From JAEUMY01 sp031394355 (lineage in GTDB: Bacteria > Pseudomonadota > Gammaproteobacteria > Burkholderiales > Usitatibacteraceae), in assembly GCA_031394355.1 (NCBI GenBank), contig JANNSU010000020.1, forward strand, positions 1 to 64,000: a stretch of 64,000 bases of DNA, written 5' to 3'. The notes beneath the pieces were generated by a model. It was not told where the DNA came from and ran no database searches. It saw only the letters and a list, made by a program, of their open reading frames with translations. A program made the translations under genes and the position numbers. Below are positions 52,357-61,462 of this stretch, piece by piece; position 1 is the first letter of the stretch, and the number at the start of each line of letters is the position of its first letter.

Positions 52357-53513
52357 TGCGGACCTGGCTTTTGCCTGAGTACATTGAAGATGTCCTGCCG
52401 GACGATGCGCGTCGTCTGGAGGACATGCGCCGTCGGCTGGTCGATCGGTTCGCAAGCCATGGGTACCAGCTCGTGATGCCGCCTCTGCTCGAGTATGTCG
52501 ATTCACTCCTTTCGGCCACAGGCGAGGATATGGATCTTGCTACGTTCAAGCTGGTCGACCAGCTGTCCGGCCGCATGATGGGCATTCGCGCCGACCATAC
52601 GCCGCAGACGGCACGCATCGATGCGCATCTGCTGAATCGGGCAGGTGTGACGCGACTCTGTTATGCCGGCCCGGTTCTGCACACGTTGCCGTCCGGGCTC
52701 ATGCGATCGCGCGAACCTTTTCAGGTTGGCGCCGAGCTGTATGGACATCGCGGCATCGCGGCGGATCTGGAAGTGCAAAAGCTCCTGATCGATAGCCTTG
52801 TCGGCCTGGGCCTGCGGGGCGTGCACATCGATTTGAGCCATGCAGGCATTTTTCATGCGCTGATCGAGGGCGACTCGCATACGCCCGATGAGACGGCTGC
52901 GCTCTTTGCGGCGATCAAAGCGAAAGACCTGCCGACCCTGGGCTCGCTGGTGCCCCATTGGCGGGCCGGGACGTCGTTGCTGGCTTTGACGCAGCTGTAT
53001 GGCGGCCCGGAGATGCTGGCGGTCGCGCGGAAGAAGCTCCCCGCTTCTGAGGCAATATCGAGCGCGCTGGATGCGCTGTCTGAGTCGCTGGATTCGCTCA
53101 CTGGATCTGGCGTCACGCTGGGCATTGACCTTGCCGAGCTGGGCGGCTTCAATTATGAACGCGGCGTCACCTTCGCGGCCTACGTCGCGGGTTCTGCGGA
53201 TACGGTTGCCCGCGGCGGACGTTACGATGAGGTGGGGAAGGCATTTGGCAGGGCAAGGCCTGCAACAGGATTCACGCTCGACCTGAAGCCGCTGCTTGAA
53301 ATCGTGCCGCGATGCGAATATTCGCAACCCACCTTCGCGCCGCATGATGGCGATGAAGCGCTTGGCAAGGCGGTCAAGGATTTGCGCAACCAGGGTGAGG
53401 CAGTCATTCAAGGACTGCCAGGAGAATCGGCGGCGTCTTCTGGATGCGACCGCGAGTTCCAACTCATATCAGGTCGCTGGCAGGTCATGCCGGCGACGAA
53501 GCAAGGAGAGTAG
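52356..53513 (+). CDS. hisZ: ATP phosphoribosyltransferase regulatory subunit
   Basis: A HisRS-like protein of 385 residues, from the ATG at 52356, that activates short-form HisG in the first step of histidine synthesis. It keeps motif-like blocks (YIEDVLPDDARRLEDMRR; TAYVAGSADTVARGGRYDEV-type GGRYD) but not the full synthetase set. hisG itself is not here. The palindrome at 53314-53325 is read in the third possible frame, giving CEYSQ, in a variable loop. Confidence 0.92.
   Translation: MRTWLLPEYIEDVLPDDARRLEDMRRRLVDRFASHGYQLVMPPLLEYVDSLLSATGEDMDLATFKLVDQLSGRMMGIRADHTPQTARIDAHLLNRAGVTRLCYAGPVLHTLPSGLMRSREPFQVGAELYGHRGIAADLEVQKLLIDSLVGLGLRGVHIDLSHAGIFHALIEGDSHTPDETAALFAAIKAKDLPTLGSLVPHWRAGTSLLALTQLYGGPEMLAVARKKLPASEAISSALDALSESLDSLTGSGVTLGIDLAELGGFNYERGVTFAAYVAGSADTVARGGRYDEVGKAFGRARPATGFTLDLKPLLEIVPRCEYSQPTFAPHDGDEALGKAVKDLRNQGEAVIQGLPGESAASSGCDREFQLISGRWQVMPATKQGE
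53314..53325. repeat. Iterated palindrome, copy 14 (in hisZ)
   Basis: GCGAATATTCGC, T/A flanked, read C-E-Y-S-Q. Confidence 0.9.
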
Positions 53514-53515
53514 TC

Positions 53516-54811
53516 ATGGCAAGAAATGTGGTGGTCATCGGGCTTCAATGGGGCGACGAGGGCAAGGGGAAGCTGGTCGACTGGCTGACGGACAATGTGG
53601 CGGGCGTCGTGCGATTCCAGGGAGGACACAACGCCGGTCATACGCTGGTCATCGGTGGCAAGAAGACCATCCTGCGCCTCATTCCCAGCGGCATTCTTCA
53701 CCCCCACGTCACCTGCTTCATCGGCAATGGCGTTGTCGTGTCGCCAAAGGCCCTGCTCGACGAGATCGCCGAGCTGGAACGTGCCGGTCTGGATGTGGTG
53801 AGTCGCCTGCGCATTTCCGAGGCTTGCCCGCTGATCCTCCCCTATCACGTCGCCATTGACCAGGCACGCGAAGCCGCGAAGGGCGAAGCCAAGATCGGCA
53901 CGACCGGGCGCGGGATCGGCCCCGCCTATGAGGACAAGGTCGCGCGCCGCGCGATCAGAGTGCAGGACCTCTTCATGCGTGAGCGGTTTGCGGCCAAGCT
54001 GGGCGAGGTGCTGGACTATCACAACTTCATTTTGAAAAACTTCTTCAAAGTGGCCACGGTGGATTTTCAGACCACGTTGGAGGAGACGTTACTGCTTGCG
54101 GAAAAGCTGAAGCCGATGGTTGCAGATGTGTCCGGACAGGTGAACCAGATGATGCAGGAAGGCAAGAGCATCCTGTTCGAAGGCGCACAGGCCGCGTTGC
54201 TCGACATCGACCATGGCACCTATCCTTACGTGACGTCCAGCAACTGCGTCGCAGGTCAGGCCTGCGCAGGCGCGGGCGTCGGCCCCAATGCGCTGCACTA
54301 CGTTCTTGGCGTGGCCAAGGCCTATGCCACTCGGGTCGGCGCTGGACCGTTTCCGACGGAGCTGGATGACGAGGTGGGTGAGCATCTGCGTGCACGCGGC
54401 AATGAATATGGTTCGGTCACTGGCCGCCCGCGCCGCTGCGGCTGGTTCGATGCAGCCGCCCTGAAGCGTTCCGTGCAATTGAACGGTGTATCAGGGCTCT
54501 GCATCACCAAACTCGATGTGCTCGATGGACTCGATGTGGTTCGGCTGGCCACTGGCTACAAGGTGGGTGGCCAGATCCGCGATATTCTTCCAGTTGGTGC
54601 GGAGGCGCTGTCCATTTGTGAACCCATCTACGAGGAATTTCCCGGCTGGACGGAGAGCACCTTCGGCATCAGGTCATTCGATGCGTTGCCCGCCAATGCC
54701 CAATCCTACCTGCAGCGTCTGCAGTCCCTGATCGGTGCGCCGATCGATATCATTTCCACAGGCCCGGACCGCGAAGAAACCATCGTGATGCGGGACCCAT
54801 TCAAAGCCTGA
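53516..54811 (+). CDS. purA: Adenylosuccinate synthetase
   Basis: A 431-residue enzyme joining IMP and aspartate with GTP hydrolysis, the first AMP-specific step. The start at 53516 has AAGGAG 9 bp upstream. Motifs: VVVIGLQWGDEGKGKLVDWL, the GGHNAGHT IMP loop, GTTGRGIGPAYEDK and GSVTGRPRRCGWFD. Length matches PurA (432). Confidence 0.97.
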   Translation: MARNVVVIGLQWGDEGKGKLVDWLTDNVAGVVRFQGGHNAGHTLVIGGKKTILRLIPSGILHPHVTCFIGNGVVVSPKALLDEIAELERAGLDVVSRLRISEACPLILPYHVAIDQAREAAKGEAKIGTTGRGIGPAYEDKVARRAIRVQDLFMRERFAAKLGEVLDYHNFILKNFFKVATVDFQTTLEETLLLAEKLKPMVADVSGQVNQMMQEGKSILFEGAQAALLDIDHGTYPYVTSSNCVAGQACAGAGVGPNALHYVLGVAKAYATRVGAGPFPTELDDEVGEHLRARGNEYGSVTGRPRRCGWFDAAALKRSVQLNGVSGLCITKLDVLDGLDVVRLATGYKVGGQIRDILPVGAEALSICEPIYEEFPGWTESTFGIRSFDALPANAQSYLQRLQSLIGAPIDIISTGPDREETIVMRDPFKA

Positions 54812-54828
54812 CCAAAGAGGGAAGCGCC

Positions 54829-54978
54829 ATGAAAGTCTGTCCAATCGCCATTGCAGTCGGCTGTCCGAAGTGCCCCGCCTACAAGATCTGCCCGGCCAAG
54901 GCATCCCTGGGCGGGTATGAAGAGGTAAAGCCCCCGGCAGAGAAGCCAGCCCCCGCAAAGGGAAAGAAAAAGCGCTGA
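54829..54978 (+). CDS. Small Cys-rich protein (49 residues), possible metal-binding
   Basis: MKVCPIAIAVGCPKCPAYKI begins a 49-residue protein ending in a Lys/Pro/Ala tail (PAKGKKKR). Four Cys (4, 12, 15, 21) are spaced C-x7-C-x2-C-x5-C, each followed by Pro except the third spacing variant, which suggests a zinc or iron-sulfur knuckle. A strong AGAGGGA ribosome site lies 7-8 bp before the ATG, and purA ends 17 bp upstream, so it is probably the last gene of the hflK-purA run. No family is recognised. Confidence 0.65.
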   Translation: MKVCPIAIAVGCPKCPAYKICPAKASLGGYEEVKPPAEKPAPAKGKKKR

Positions 54979-54984
54979 CGCCGC

Positions 54985-55088
54985 TGCCCAGAAGAGGACT
55001 CGGTCACGTTCCGCGACCCCGGCAGCCGTTTGCATCGGCTGCCCTTCGAGTCCTCCGGGAAGGCCGCAGGGCCTTCCCTGTTCTGGGC
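54985..55088. repeat. tRNA-Leu 3'-end-derived inverted repeat / branched hairpin
   Basis: TGCCCAGAAGAGGACTCG (54985-55002) is identical to 55129-55146, the 3' end of the tRNA-Leu gene, 144 bp away. Its inverse follows as CGAGTCCTC (55047-55055) and TTCTGGGC (55081-55088), split by a hairpin with arms GGGAAGGCC/GGCCTTCCC (55057-55078). Inside sits another hairpin, GGCAGCC/GGCTGCC (55021-55043). Together they would fold as a 17-bp stem with side hairpins. It could be a structured RNA at the end of the purA transcript, antisense to tRNA-Leu, or a scar of integration at the tRNA. Confidence 0.6.
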
Positions 55089-55097
55089 GGAAATGAA

Positions 55098-55119
55098 AAA
55101 ACCCGCCGAAGCGGGTTTT
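55098..55119. terminator. Bidirectional terminator between purA operon and tRNA-Leu
   Basis: Stem AAAACCCGC / GCGGGTTTT with a CGAA loop. The minus strand ends in TTTTTT for the tRNA transcript, while the plus strand serves the purA side. Confidence 0.85.
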
Positions 55120-55125
55120 CTGAAA

Positions 55126-55212
55126 TGGTGCCCAGAAGAGGACTCGAACCTCCACAGTGTTGCCACCGCTAGGACCTGAACCTAGTGCGTCTACCAATTC
55201 CGCCATCTGGGC
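55126..55212 (-). tRNA. tRNA-Leu (CAG anticodon)
   Basis: An 87-nt class II tRNA with encoded CCA. The acceptor stem GCCCAGA pairs with TCTGGGC, D-arm GGCGGAATTGGTAGACGC, anticodon stem-loop CTAGG-TTCAGGT-CCTAG (anticodon CAG), long variable arm GCGGTGGCAACACTGT, T-arm GGTTCGAGTCC. It reads CUG codons. It sits between purA and rnr, transcribed against both. Confidence 0.96.
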
Positions 55213-55345
55213 ATTTCTTGAAGCAGGCAACAGGGAGCCTGTCAGGGCTGCACTGCACTCCCAAGCAACGATTTACCATTGCCTCACATAAACAACCCCG
55301 GCACAAGGCCCGGTCTGTAAAATGAAGGGCGAATTCTAATGAAAA

Positions 55346-57751
55346 GTGACTCAATTGTCCAACCGTAAAGCCCCTCCCCGTCCTTCACTGCGCGCCACTG
55401 ATCCGTTTCTCGCTCGCGAGCAGGGCAAGTATGACAATCCGCTGCCGAGCCGCGAGATGATCCTGTCCCTGCTGGAAACAGCAGGCATTCCAGTGTTTGA
55501 AGAAGAGCTGGTGCAACAGCTCGACATCACCAGCGAGGAGGCGGATGCCTTCACCCGACGGTTGAATGCCATGGAGCGTGAAGGCCAGCTGATGCGCAAC
55601 CGCAAAGGTGCGCTCTGCCTGATCGAGAAGCTCGATCTGATCAAGGGACGGGTTCAGGGACACGCAGACGGATTCGGCTTCCTGGTGCCCGACGATGGAA
55701 GTGATGACCTCTTTCTGGGGCCCAAGCAGATGCACAAGGTGCTGCACGGTGACCGGGTCATGGCCAAGGAGATCGGCGTCGATCGCAAGGGGCGCCGCGA
55801 AGGCAGCATCGTCGAGGTCATCGAGCATGTGAACGAGCGCATCGTCGGGCGAATATTCGCAGAGCACGGCGTGCTGTTCCTCGTGGCCGAGAACAAGCGT
55901 ATCAATCAGGACATCCTGATCGAGCCTGGACATGACGGTGGCGCCGAACCGGGTCAGGTCGTCGTGGGTCAGTTGGTGGCGCAGCCATCCAAGAACGCCG
56001 AGCCGATTGCACGGATCGTCGAGATCCTCGGCAACTATGCCGACCCGGGCATGGAGATCGAGATTGCGTTGCGCAAGCACGCTTTGCCGCACGAGTGGCC
56101 GGATGCGGTGTTGGCATTGGAACAGAAGCTGCCGAAGAAAGTGCTGGCAAAGGATCTGGCAGACCGCGAGGACTTGCGCGCGCTGCCCTTCGTCACGATT
56201 GACGGGGAAACGGCGAAAGACTTCGATGACGCGGTGTACTGCGAGCCGCGCGGCAAGGGCTTCCAGCTTTGGGTGGCCATTGCCGACGTGAGCCACTACG
56301 TGAAGCCCGGTGATGCGTTTGATCGCGAGTCGATTCTGCGCGGCAACTCCGTCTACTTCCCGCGCCGGGTCATCCCCATGCTGCCGGAGGCACTGTCGAA
56401 TGGGCTGTGTTCGCTGAAGCCCGAGGTCGACCGCCTGGTGATGGTGTGTGAAATGTCCATCTCCAGTGCCGGCACATCGGCGGGCGAGATCAAGTCACAT
56501 CGCTTCTATCCCGCAGTGATTCACTCACAAGCGCGACTCACCTACACCAAGGTGTGGGACTACCTCTCTGCCAAGGATGAGGAGAGCCGCAGCGCTTCGG
56601 GCGTGTCTGCGCCGCTGCAGCCGCATGTGGATGCGTTGTATGCCGTGTACAAGACCTTGCTGAAAGAACGCATCAAGCGTGGCGCCATCGACTTTGACTC
56701 CGCTGAAACGGAAGTGCGCTTCAACGAAGCCGGCAAGATCGAGAAGATCGTGCCGATCATGCGCAATGATGCCCACCGCCTCATCGAGGAATGCATGCTT
56801 GCGGCCAACGTATGCACCGCGCATTTCATTCTCGGCCTCGAGCATGCCGCGCTGTATCGCATCCACGAGCCACCCAATCCGGAAAAGCTCGAAGTTCTGC
56901 GTACCTTCCTCAAGGATTTCGCGTTGAGCCTGTCGGGTGGTGAAGAACCCGAAGCACGCGAATATTCGCTGTTGATCGACAAGATCAAAGCGCGTCCGGA
57001 TGGCCAACTGTTGCAGACCGTGATGCTGCGGTCTCTGATGCAGGCGGTGTACTCGCCGGACAATTGCGGTCACTTCGGGTTGGCGTATGACGCCTACACG
57101 CACTTCACCTCGCCCATCCGCCGCTATCCGGATTTGCTGGTGCATCGAGTGATCAAGGCGCTGCTGAAGCAGGACACCTATCAGCCCTCGCAGTCCTGGC
57201 ATGAGTTGGGTGCGCAATGCTCCATGACCGAGCGGCGCGCAGATGAGGCGACGCGGGACGTCATGAACTGGCTGAAGTGCTACTTCATGAAGGACAGGCT
57301 GGGTGAGAGCTTCACCGGCACGATCAGCAGCGTCACGAGCTTCGGCATATTCGTCTCGCTCGACGAGTTCTTCGTCGAAGGTCTGGTGCATGTTTCCGAT
57401 CTGGGCCAGGACTACTTTCATTACGACGCCAAGCGCCACGTCATGGCGGGCGAGCGCAGCGGCAAGCGCTTTCGGCTGGGTGACCGCATCACCGTGCGCG
57501 TGGCGAGGGTCGATCTGGAAACCAGCCGTATCGATTTTGCACTCGACGAGCAGATGGCCACTGGCGGACGCAAGACCATGACCATCACTCGTGCGCCGGA
57601 TGCCCCCGCGGAGGACGCTGCCTCGCCACCGGCCAAACTGCGTGACATCGACAAGCGCGAAGCGCGTGCCGTATCGCAGGGGCGGAAAGAAAACAAGCAG
57701 GCCAAGAAGCCCGCCACGGCAGGTACGCTGCTTGGCAGGAAGAAGCGCTGA
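55346..57751 (+). CDS. rnr: Ribonuclease R
   Basis: An 801-residue 3'-5' exoribonuclease able to unwind structured RNA. It starts with GTG at 55346. In order: an N-terminal winged helix (about 35-90), cold-shock domains, the RNB catalytic core with TIDGETAKDFDDAVYCEP, HYVKPGDAFDRESILRGNSV and FTSPIRRYPDLLVHR, then an S1 domain (SVTSFGIFVSLDEFFVEGLV) and a Lys-rich tail. It contains two palindromes, at 55849 (GRIFA) and 56958 (REYSL), in two different frames. Confidence 0.95.
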   Translation: MTQLSNRKAPPRPSLRATDPFLAREQGKYDNPLPSREMILSLLETAGIPVFEEELVQQLDITSEEADAFTRRLNAMEREGQLMRNRKGALCLIEKLDLIKGRVQGHADGFGFLVPDDGSDDLFLGPKQMHKVLHGDRVMAKEIGVDRKGRREGSIVEVIEHVNERIVGRIFAEHGVLFLVAENKRINQDILIEPGHDGGAEPGQVVVGQLVAQPSKNAEPIARIVEILGNYADPGMEIEIALRKHALPHEWPDAVLALEQKLPKKVLAKDLADREDLRALPFVTIDGETAKDFDDAVYCEPRGKGFQLWVAIADVSHYVKPGDAFDRESILRGNSVYFPRRVIPMLPEALSNGLCSLKPEVDRLVMVCEMSISSAGTSAGEIKSHRFYPAVIHSQARLTYTKVWDYLSAKDEESRSASGVSAPLQPHVDALYAVYKTLLKERIKRGAIDFDSAETEVRFNEAGKIEKIVPIMRNDAHRLIEECMLAANVCTAHFILGLEHAALYRIHEPPNPEKLEVLRTFLKDFALSLSGGEEPEAREYSLLIDKIKARPDGQLLQTVMLRSLMQAVYSPDNCGHFGLAYDAYTHFTSPIRRYPDLLVHRVIKALLKQDTYQPSQSWHELGAQCSMTERRADEATRDVMNWLKCYFMKDRLGESFTGTISSVTSFGIFVSLDEFFVEGLVHVSDLGQDYFHYDAKRHVMAGERSGKRFRLGDRITVRVARVDLETSRIDFALDEQMATGGRKTMTITRAPDAPAEDAASPPAKLRDIDKREARAVSQGRKENKQAKKPATAGTLLGRKKR
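55849..55860. repeat. Iterated palindrome, copy 15 (in rnr)
   Basis: GCGAATATTCGC, G/A flanked, R-I-F-A frame. Confidence 0.9.
56958..56969. repeat. Iterated palindrome, copy 16 (in rnr)
   Basis: GCGAATATTCGC, C/T flanked, R-E-Y-S-L frame. Confidence 0.9.
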
Positions 57752-58491
57752 TGTCGAAGGCGCAAACCCTCTTCGGTTTTCACGCCATCGGCGGACGATT
57801 GCGGACGCGGCCCGGCTCGATTCAGGAACTCTACGTTGCGGAGGGTCGCCAGGATCCGCGAATGAAGGATCTCTTGCGAACTGCTGCTGCTGCGAATATT
57901 CGCACCATGACCGTGCCGGTCAATCGGCTGGTTGGCATGGCAGGCGGGGGGCGGCACCAGGGCGTCGTGGCGGTTGTTGACCCGCTGCAGCTCCCGCAGT
58001 TTGTGGATGATGTCCTGGATACGCTGGACGTGCCGCCGTTGCTTCTGGTGCTGGACGGCGTGCAGGATCCGCATAATCTCGGCGCCTGCCTGCGCGTGGC
58101 GGACGCAGCGGGCGCGCATGCGGTCATTGCGCCGAAGGATCGCAGTGTCGGGCTGACAGCCACTGCTGCCAAGGTCGCATCGGGTGCGGCGGAATCGGTG
58201 CCTTACATCACAGTGACCAATCTGGCTCGTACATTGCGTGAGCTCAAGGATCGCGGCATCTGGCTCACCGGCGCAGATGAAGGCGGTCAGTCAACACTAT
58301 TCCAGGCGAAGTTGTCCGGGCCGATGGCGTGGATTCTCGGCGCCGAAGGCGAGGGCTTGCGGCGCCTCACGCGCGATGTCTGCGATGACATTGTCAGCAT
58401 TCCCATGGCAGGTGCGGTGGAAAGTCTCAATGTTTCTGTTGCCGCCGGTATCTGCCTGTTCGAGTCGCGCCGCCAGCGAACCCTAGCCTGA
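57751..58491 (+). CDS. rlmB: 23S rRNA (guanosine-2'-O-)-methyltransferase RlmB
   Basis: A 246-residue SPOUT enzyme that methylates G2251 of 23S rRNA. It overlaps rnr by one base (TGATG). An N-terminal substrate-binding domain (1-75) leads to the knotted SPOUT domain with LDGVQDPHNLGACLRVADAA, ILGAEGEGLRRLTRD and IPMAGAVESLNVSVAAGICL. The palindrome at 57892-57903 encodes residues 48-51, ANIR. Confidence 0.95.
   Translation: MSKAQTLFGFHAIGGRLRTRPGSIQELYVAEGRQDPRMKDLLRTAAAANIRTMTVPVNRLVGMAGGGRHQGVVAVVDPLQLPQFVDDVLDTLDVPPLLLVLDGVQDPHNLGACLRVADAAGAHAVIAPKDRSVGLTATAAKVASGAAESVPYITVTNLARTLRELKDRGIWLTGADEGGQSTLFQAKLSGPMAWILGAEGEGLRRLTRDVCDDIVSIPMAGAVESLNVSVAAGICLFESRRQRTLA
57892..57903. repeat. Iterated palindrome, copy 17 (in rlmB)
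   Basis: GCGAATATTCGC, T/A flanked, ANIR frame; 923 bp from copy 16. Confidence 0.9.
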
Positions 58492-58624
58492 AGTCCGGGG
58501 GCGGTAGTTACGCCTGCGATCGGGGTCAACATCACCACAGCACCAGCCACACTCTGTCACCCCAATGGCTGCGGGCGACGCTATACTCACGCCGCCTGAA
58601 TCTTTGAACCCTCCGGGAGTCACC

Positions 58625-61441
58625 ATGTTGCCCACGATGTTTCGATTGCGTGCCCTGATTGCGCGTGCTTTTCCTGCCTTTGCGCTAACTGCGCTGGTCT
58701 TGTCCGTTCCCATGACCGCCCTTGCCCAGGCTGATTCAGCCAAGGCTGCCGCAAGCACAGCGCCAAAAGTTGCGCCGCAAGTCATGCCGCAGGGTGTGCA
58801 ACGCTTGCACAGCGTGGAGGGCATCACCGAGTACCGCCTGCCGAATGGGTTGAGAGTGCTGCTGTTTCCGGATCAGTCAAAGCCGACTGTGACCGTCAAC
58901 ATCACCTATCTCGTAGGCTCGCGCCATGAGAACTACGGCGAGACCGGCATGGCCCATCTGCTGGAGCATCTGGTGTTCAAGGGCACGCCAAAGATTCCAC
59001 AGTTGGACAAGGAATTCAACAAGCGCGGCATGCGGCCCAATGGCACCACCTGGCTGGATCGCACGAACTACTACGAGCTGTTTCAGGCCGGTGATGACAA
59101 TTTGAAGTGGGCCATCGAGATGGAGGCAGATCGCATGGTCAATGCCTTCATCGCCAAGAAAGACCTCGATTCGGAAATGACCGTGGTTCGCAACGAATAC
59201 GAGCGCGGTGAGAATGCGCCGTTCCAGGTGCTGCTGAAGCGCATGCAGAGCATCGCGTTCGACTGGCACAACTACGGCAACTCGACCATCGGCAATCGTT
59301 CGGACATCGAGAATGTCGACATCACCAATTTGCAGGCCTTCTATCGTCGCTATTACCAGCCCGACAATGCCGTCCTGCTCATCGCCGGGAAGTTCGATGA
59401 GGCGAAAACGCTGGGCTGGGTCGCGCAGGCGTTTGGCAAGATTCCCAAGCCGAAGCGTGTGCTGCCGAAGCTCTGGACGGTTGAACCCACGCAGGACGGC
59501 GAACGCACGTTCATGGTTCGACGCAAGGGCGATATCCAGATCGTTGCATTGGCCTACAAGTTGCCTTCCGCACTGCATGCGGACAGTGACGCCGTCGGAT
59601 TCGTCAATTTTGTCCTGACCGACACGCCGTCCGGCCGCCTGCACAAGGCGCTGGTCGAGACCGGCAAGGCGTCGCAGGTTGTCGGCTTTCCGCTGCAGGG
59701 ACAGGACATGAGCCTGCATCTCATCGGTGCGGTGGTGAAGAAGGGTGAACCCATCGAGCCCGTGCGCGATGAATTGATTCGTATCGTCGAAGAATTCCAC
59801 AAGAGTCCGCCGACCAAGGAAGAGCTGGAACGGGCCAAGAAGAACTTTTCCAACCTGTTCGAAAAGACGCTCAACAACCACGAGTCCATCGGGCTTCAGC
59901 TTTCCGAATACATTGCACTCGGCGACTGGCGCCTGTTCTTCCAGTCCCGGGACGAGGTTGAGAAGGTATCCGCAGAACAGATCAGCAAATCGGCGAAGGA
60001 CTATTACCGGCGCGATAATCGGGTTGTCGGCATGTTCCAGCCGGAAGACTCGCCGCAGCGTGCCGAGATTCCCGCACCGCCCACGGTTCAAGCGGTGATG
60101 GAGAGCTTCAAGCCCAAGGCTGCCGCGGCACAGGCCGAGGCGTTTGATCCGTCCACGGTCAACGTCGACAAGCGCACCCGGGTCACGAAAGTAGGCGACC
60201 TCAAGGTGGCAATGCTCACCAAGAAGAATCGCGGCGAGACGGTCAATGTGAGCGTTCGCCTGCACGCGGGTGACGAGAAGTCGCTGTTCGGCAAGTCCGC
60301 GACCGCAACGTTGACCGGCGCGATGCTCGCCCGCGGCACGACCCGATTGAGCCGTACCCAGATCGCGGACGAATTCGACAAGCTGAAAGTTTCAGGCGGC
60401 GTGTCAGGGCTGGGTGCCAGCATGCAGACCACAGCGCCGAATGTTGCCGCCGCCATCCGCCTTGCGGCGCATGTGATGCGCGAGCCGGCGTTCCCGGAAG
60501 CCGAGTTTGAGCAGTTGAAGAAGCAGATTCTCACCAACATCGAGGCACAGAAAAGCGAGCCCGGCCCGCGTGCCAGTGAGGCAATGAGCGTGCACTTCAA
60601 CCAGTACCCGAAGGGTGACTGGCGCTATGCCGGCACGCTGGATGAGCTGGCAGAGTCCATCAAGAGCGTCACGCTGGATGATGTGAAGCGATTCCATGCT
60701 GACTACTACGGTGCGGCACAGGGAGAGGTGGCAGTCGTTGGCGACTTCAATGAAGGCGACGTGTCCAAGGCACTGCAAGAGTCATTTGGCAGTTGGAAGG
60801 CCAAGGTGCCGTATCAGCGCATCGAATCCACCTTCAAGGAGGTCGCTCCGATCAATCGCGCCATCGAGACGCCGGACAAGGAAAATGGCGTGTTCACCGC
60901 CCGACTCAATGTCAATCTGCGGGATGATGATCCGGATTTTGCAGCGGTGTTCATGGCCAATTACATCTTCGGCGGTGGTGCGGGCATGAACTCCCGACTC
61001 ATGGAACGCATCCGGCAGAAGGATGGCCTGTCCTACGGTATCGGATCGCAGCTTGCCGTGGGCGCAATCGACCGCGCCGGCTACTGGGCGGTTCAGGGGA
61101 CTGCCGCGCCGCAGAACATCGCCAAGGTCGAGGTCGCTTTCAAGGAAGAGCTTGAACGCATCCTGAAGGATGGCTTCACGCAGGCAGAACTTGCCGTGGC
61201 GAAGTCAGGCGCTTTGCAGATGTTCTTGCAGGCGCGTGCGCAGGACGGCGCGTTGGCCGGCGGCTGGACGGGCTATCTCTTCCTGGGCCGCAGCTATGCG
61301 TGGCAGAAGCAATTCGAGGAAAAGATTCAGGCACTCAAACCTGAGGATCTGGCTGCTGCTGTGCGCAAGCATATCGATCCGGCCAAACTGAGTATCTTCA
61401 AAGCGCTCGACAGCAAGAAAGCGGCTGCTGCAGCAAAGTAG
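58625..61441 (+). CDS. M16-family zinc metallopeptidase, exported
   Basis: A 938-residue protein from the ATG at 58625 (MLPTMFRLRALIARAFPAFA), with a signal peptide ending near ALAQA. An earlier in-frame ATG at 58565 adds 20 residues without a signal-like start. The inverted zinc motif HLLEH is at His111-His115, with a downstream Glu in NEYERGEN. Two M16 halves are fused as in pitrilysin, the second (about 500-930) lacking the motif. Probably a periplasmic oligopeptide or processing protease. Confidence 0.9.
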   Translation: MLPTMFRLRALIARAFPAFALTALVLSVPMTALAQADSAKAAASTAPKVAPQVMPQGVQRLHSVEGITEYRLPNGLRVLLFPDQSKPTVTVNITYLVGSRHENYGETGMAHLLEHLVFKGTPKIPQLDKEFNKRGMRPNGTTWLDRTNYYELFQAGDDNLKWAIEMEADRMVNAFIAKKDLDSEMTVVRNEYERGENAPFQVLLKRMQSIAFDWHNYGNSTIGNRSDIENVDITNLQAFYRRYYQPDNAVLLIAGKFDEAKTLGWVAQAFGKIPKPKRVLPKLWTVEPTQDGERTFMVRRKGDIQIVALAYKLPSALHADSDAVGFVNFVLTDTPSGRLHKALVETGKASQVVGFPLQGQDMSLHLIGAVVKKGEPIEPVRDELIRIVEEFHKSPPTKEELERAKKNFSNLFEKTLNNHESIGLQLSEYIALGDWRLFFQSRDEVEKVSAEQISKSAKDYYRRDNRVVGMFQPEDSPQRAEIPAPPTVQAVMESFKPKAAAAQAEAFDPSTVNVDKRTRVTKVGDLKVAMLTKKNRGETVNVSVRLHAGDEKSLFGKSATATLTGAMLARGTTRLSRTQIADEFDKLKVSGGVSGLGASMQTTAPNVAAAIRLAAHVMREPAFPEAEFEQLKKQILTNIEAQKSEPGPRASEAMSVHFNQYPKGDWRYAGTLDELAESIKSVTLDDVKRFHADYYGAAQGEVAVVGDFNEGDVSKALQESFGSWKAKVPYQRIESTFKEVAPINRAIETPDKENGVFTARLNVNLRDDDPDFAAVFMANYIFGGGAGMNSRLMERIRQKDGLSYGIGSQLAVGAIDRAGYWAVQGTAAPQNIAKVEVAFKEELERILKDGFTQAELAVAKSGALQMFLQARAQDGALAGGWTGYLFLGRSYAWQKQFEEKIQALKPEDLAAAVRKHIDPAKLSIFKALDSKKAAAAAK

Positions 61442-61462
61442 TGGCGGGTCATCGCTTCCAGC

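Noticed and set aside
54706..55230. A 174-codon minus-strand frame crossing tRNA-Leu
   Set aside because: It runs through the tRNA gene, the terminator and the purA 3' end, so it is not a plausible protein gene.
58877..60265. A 462-codon minus-strand frame opposite the M16 peptidase gene
   Set aside because: Shadow of the coding strand's third-position GC bias; no domain and no ribosome site.
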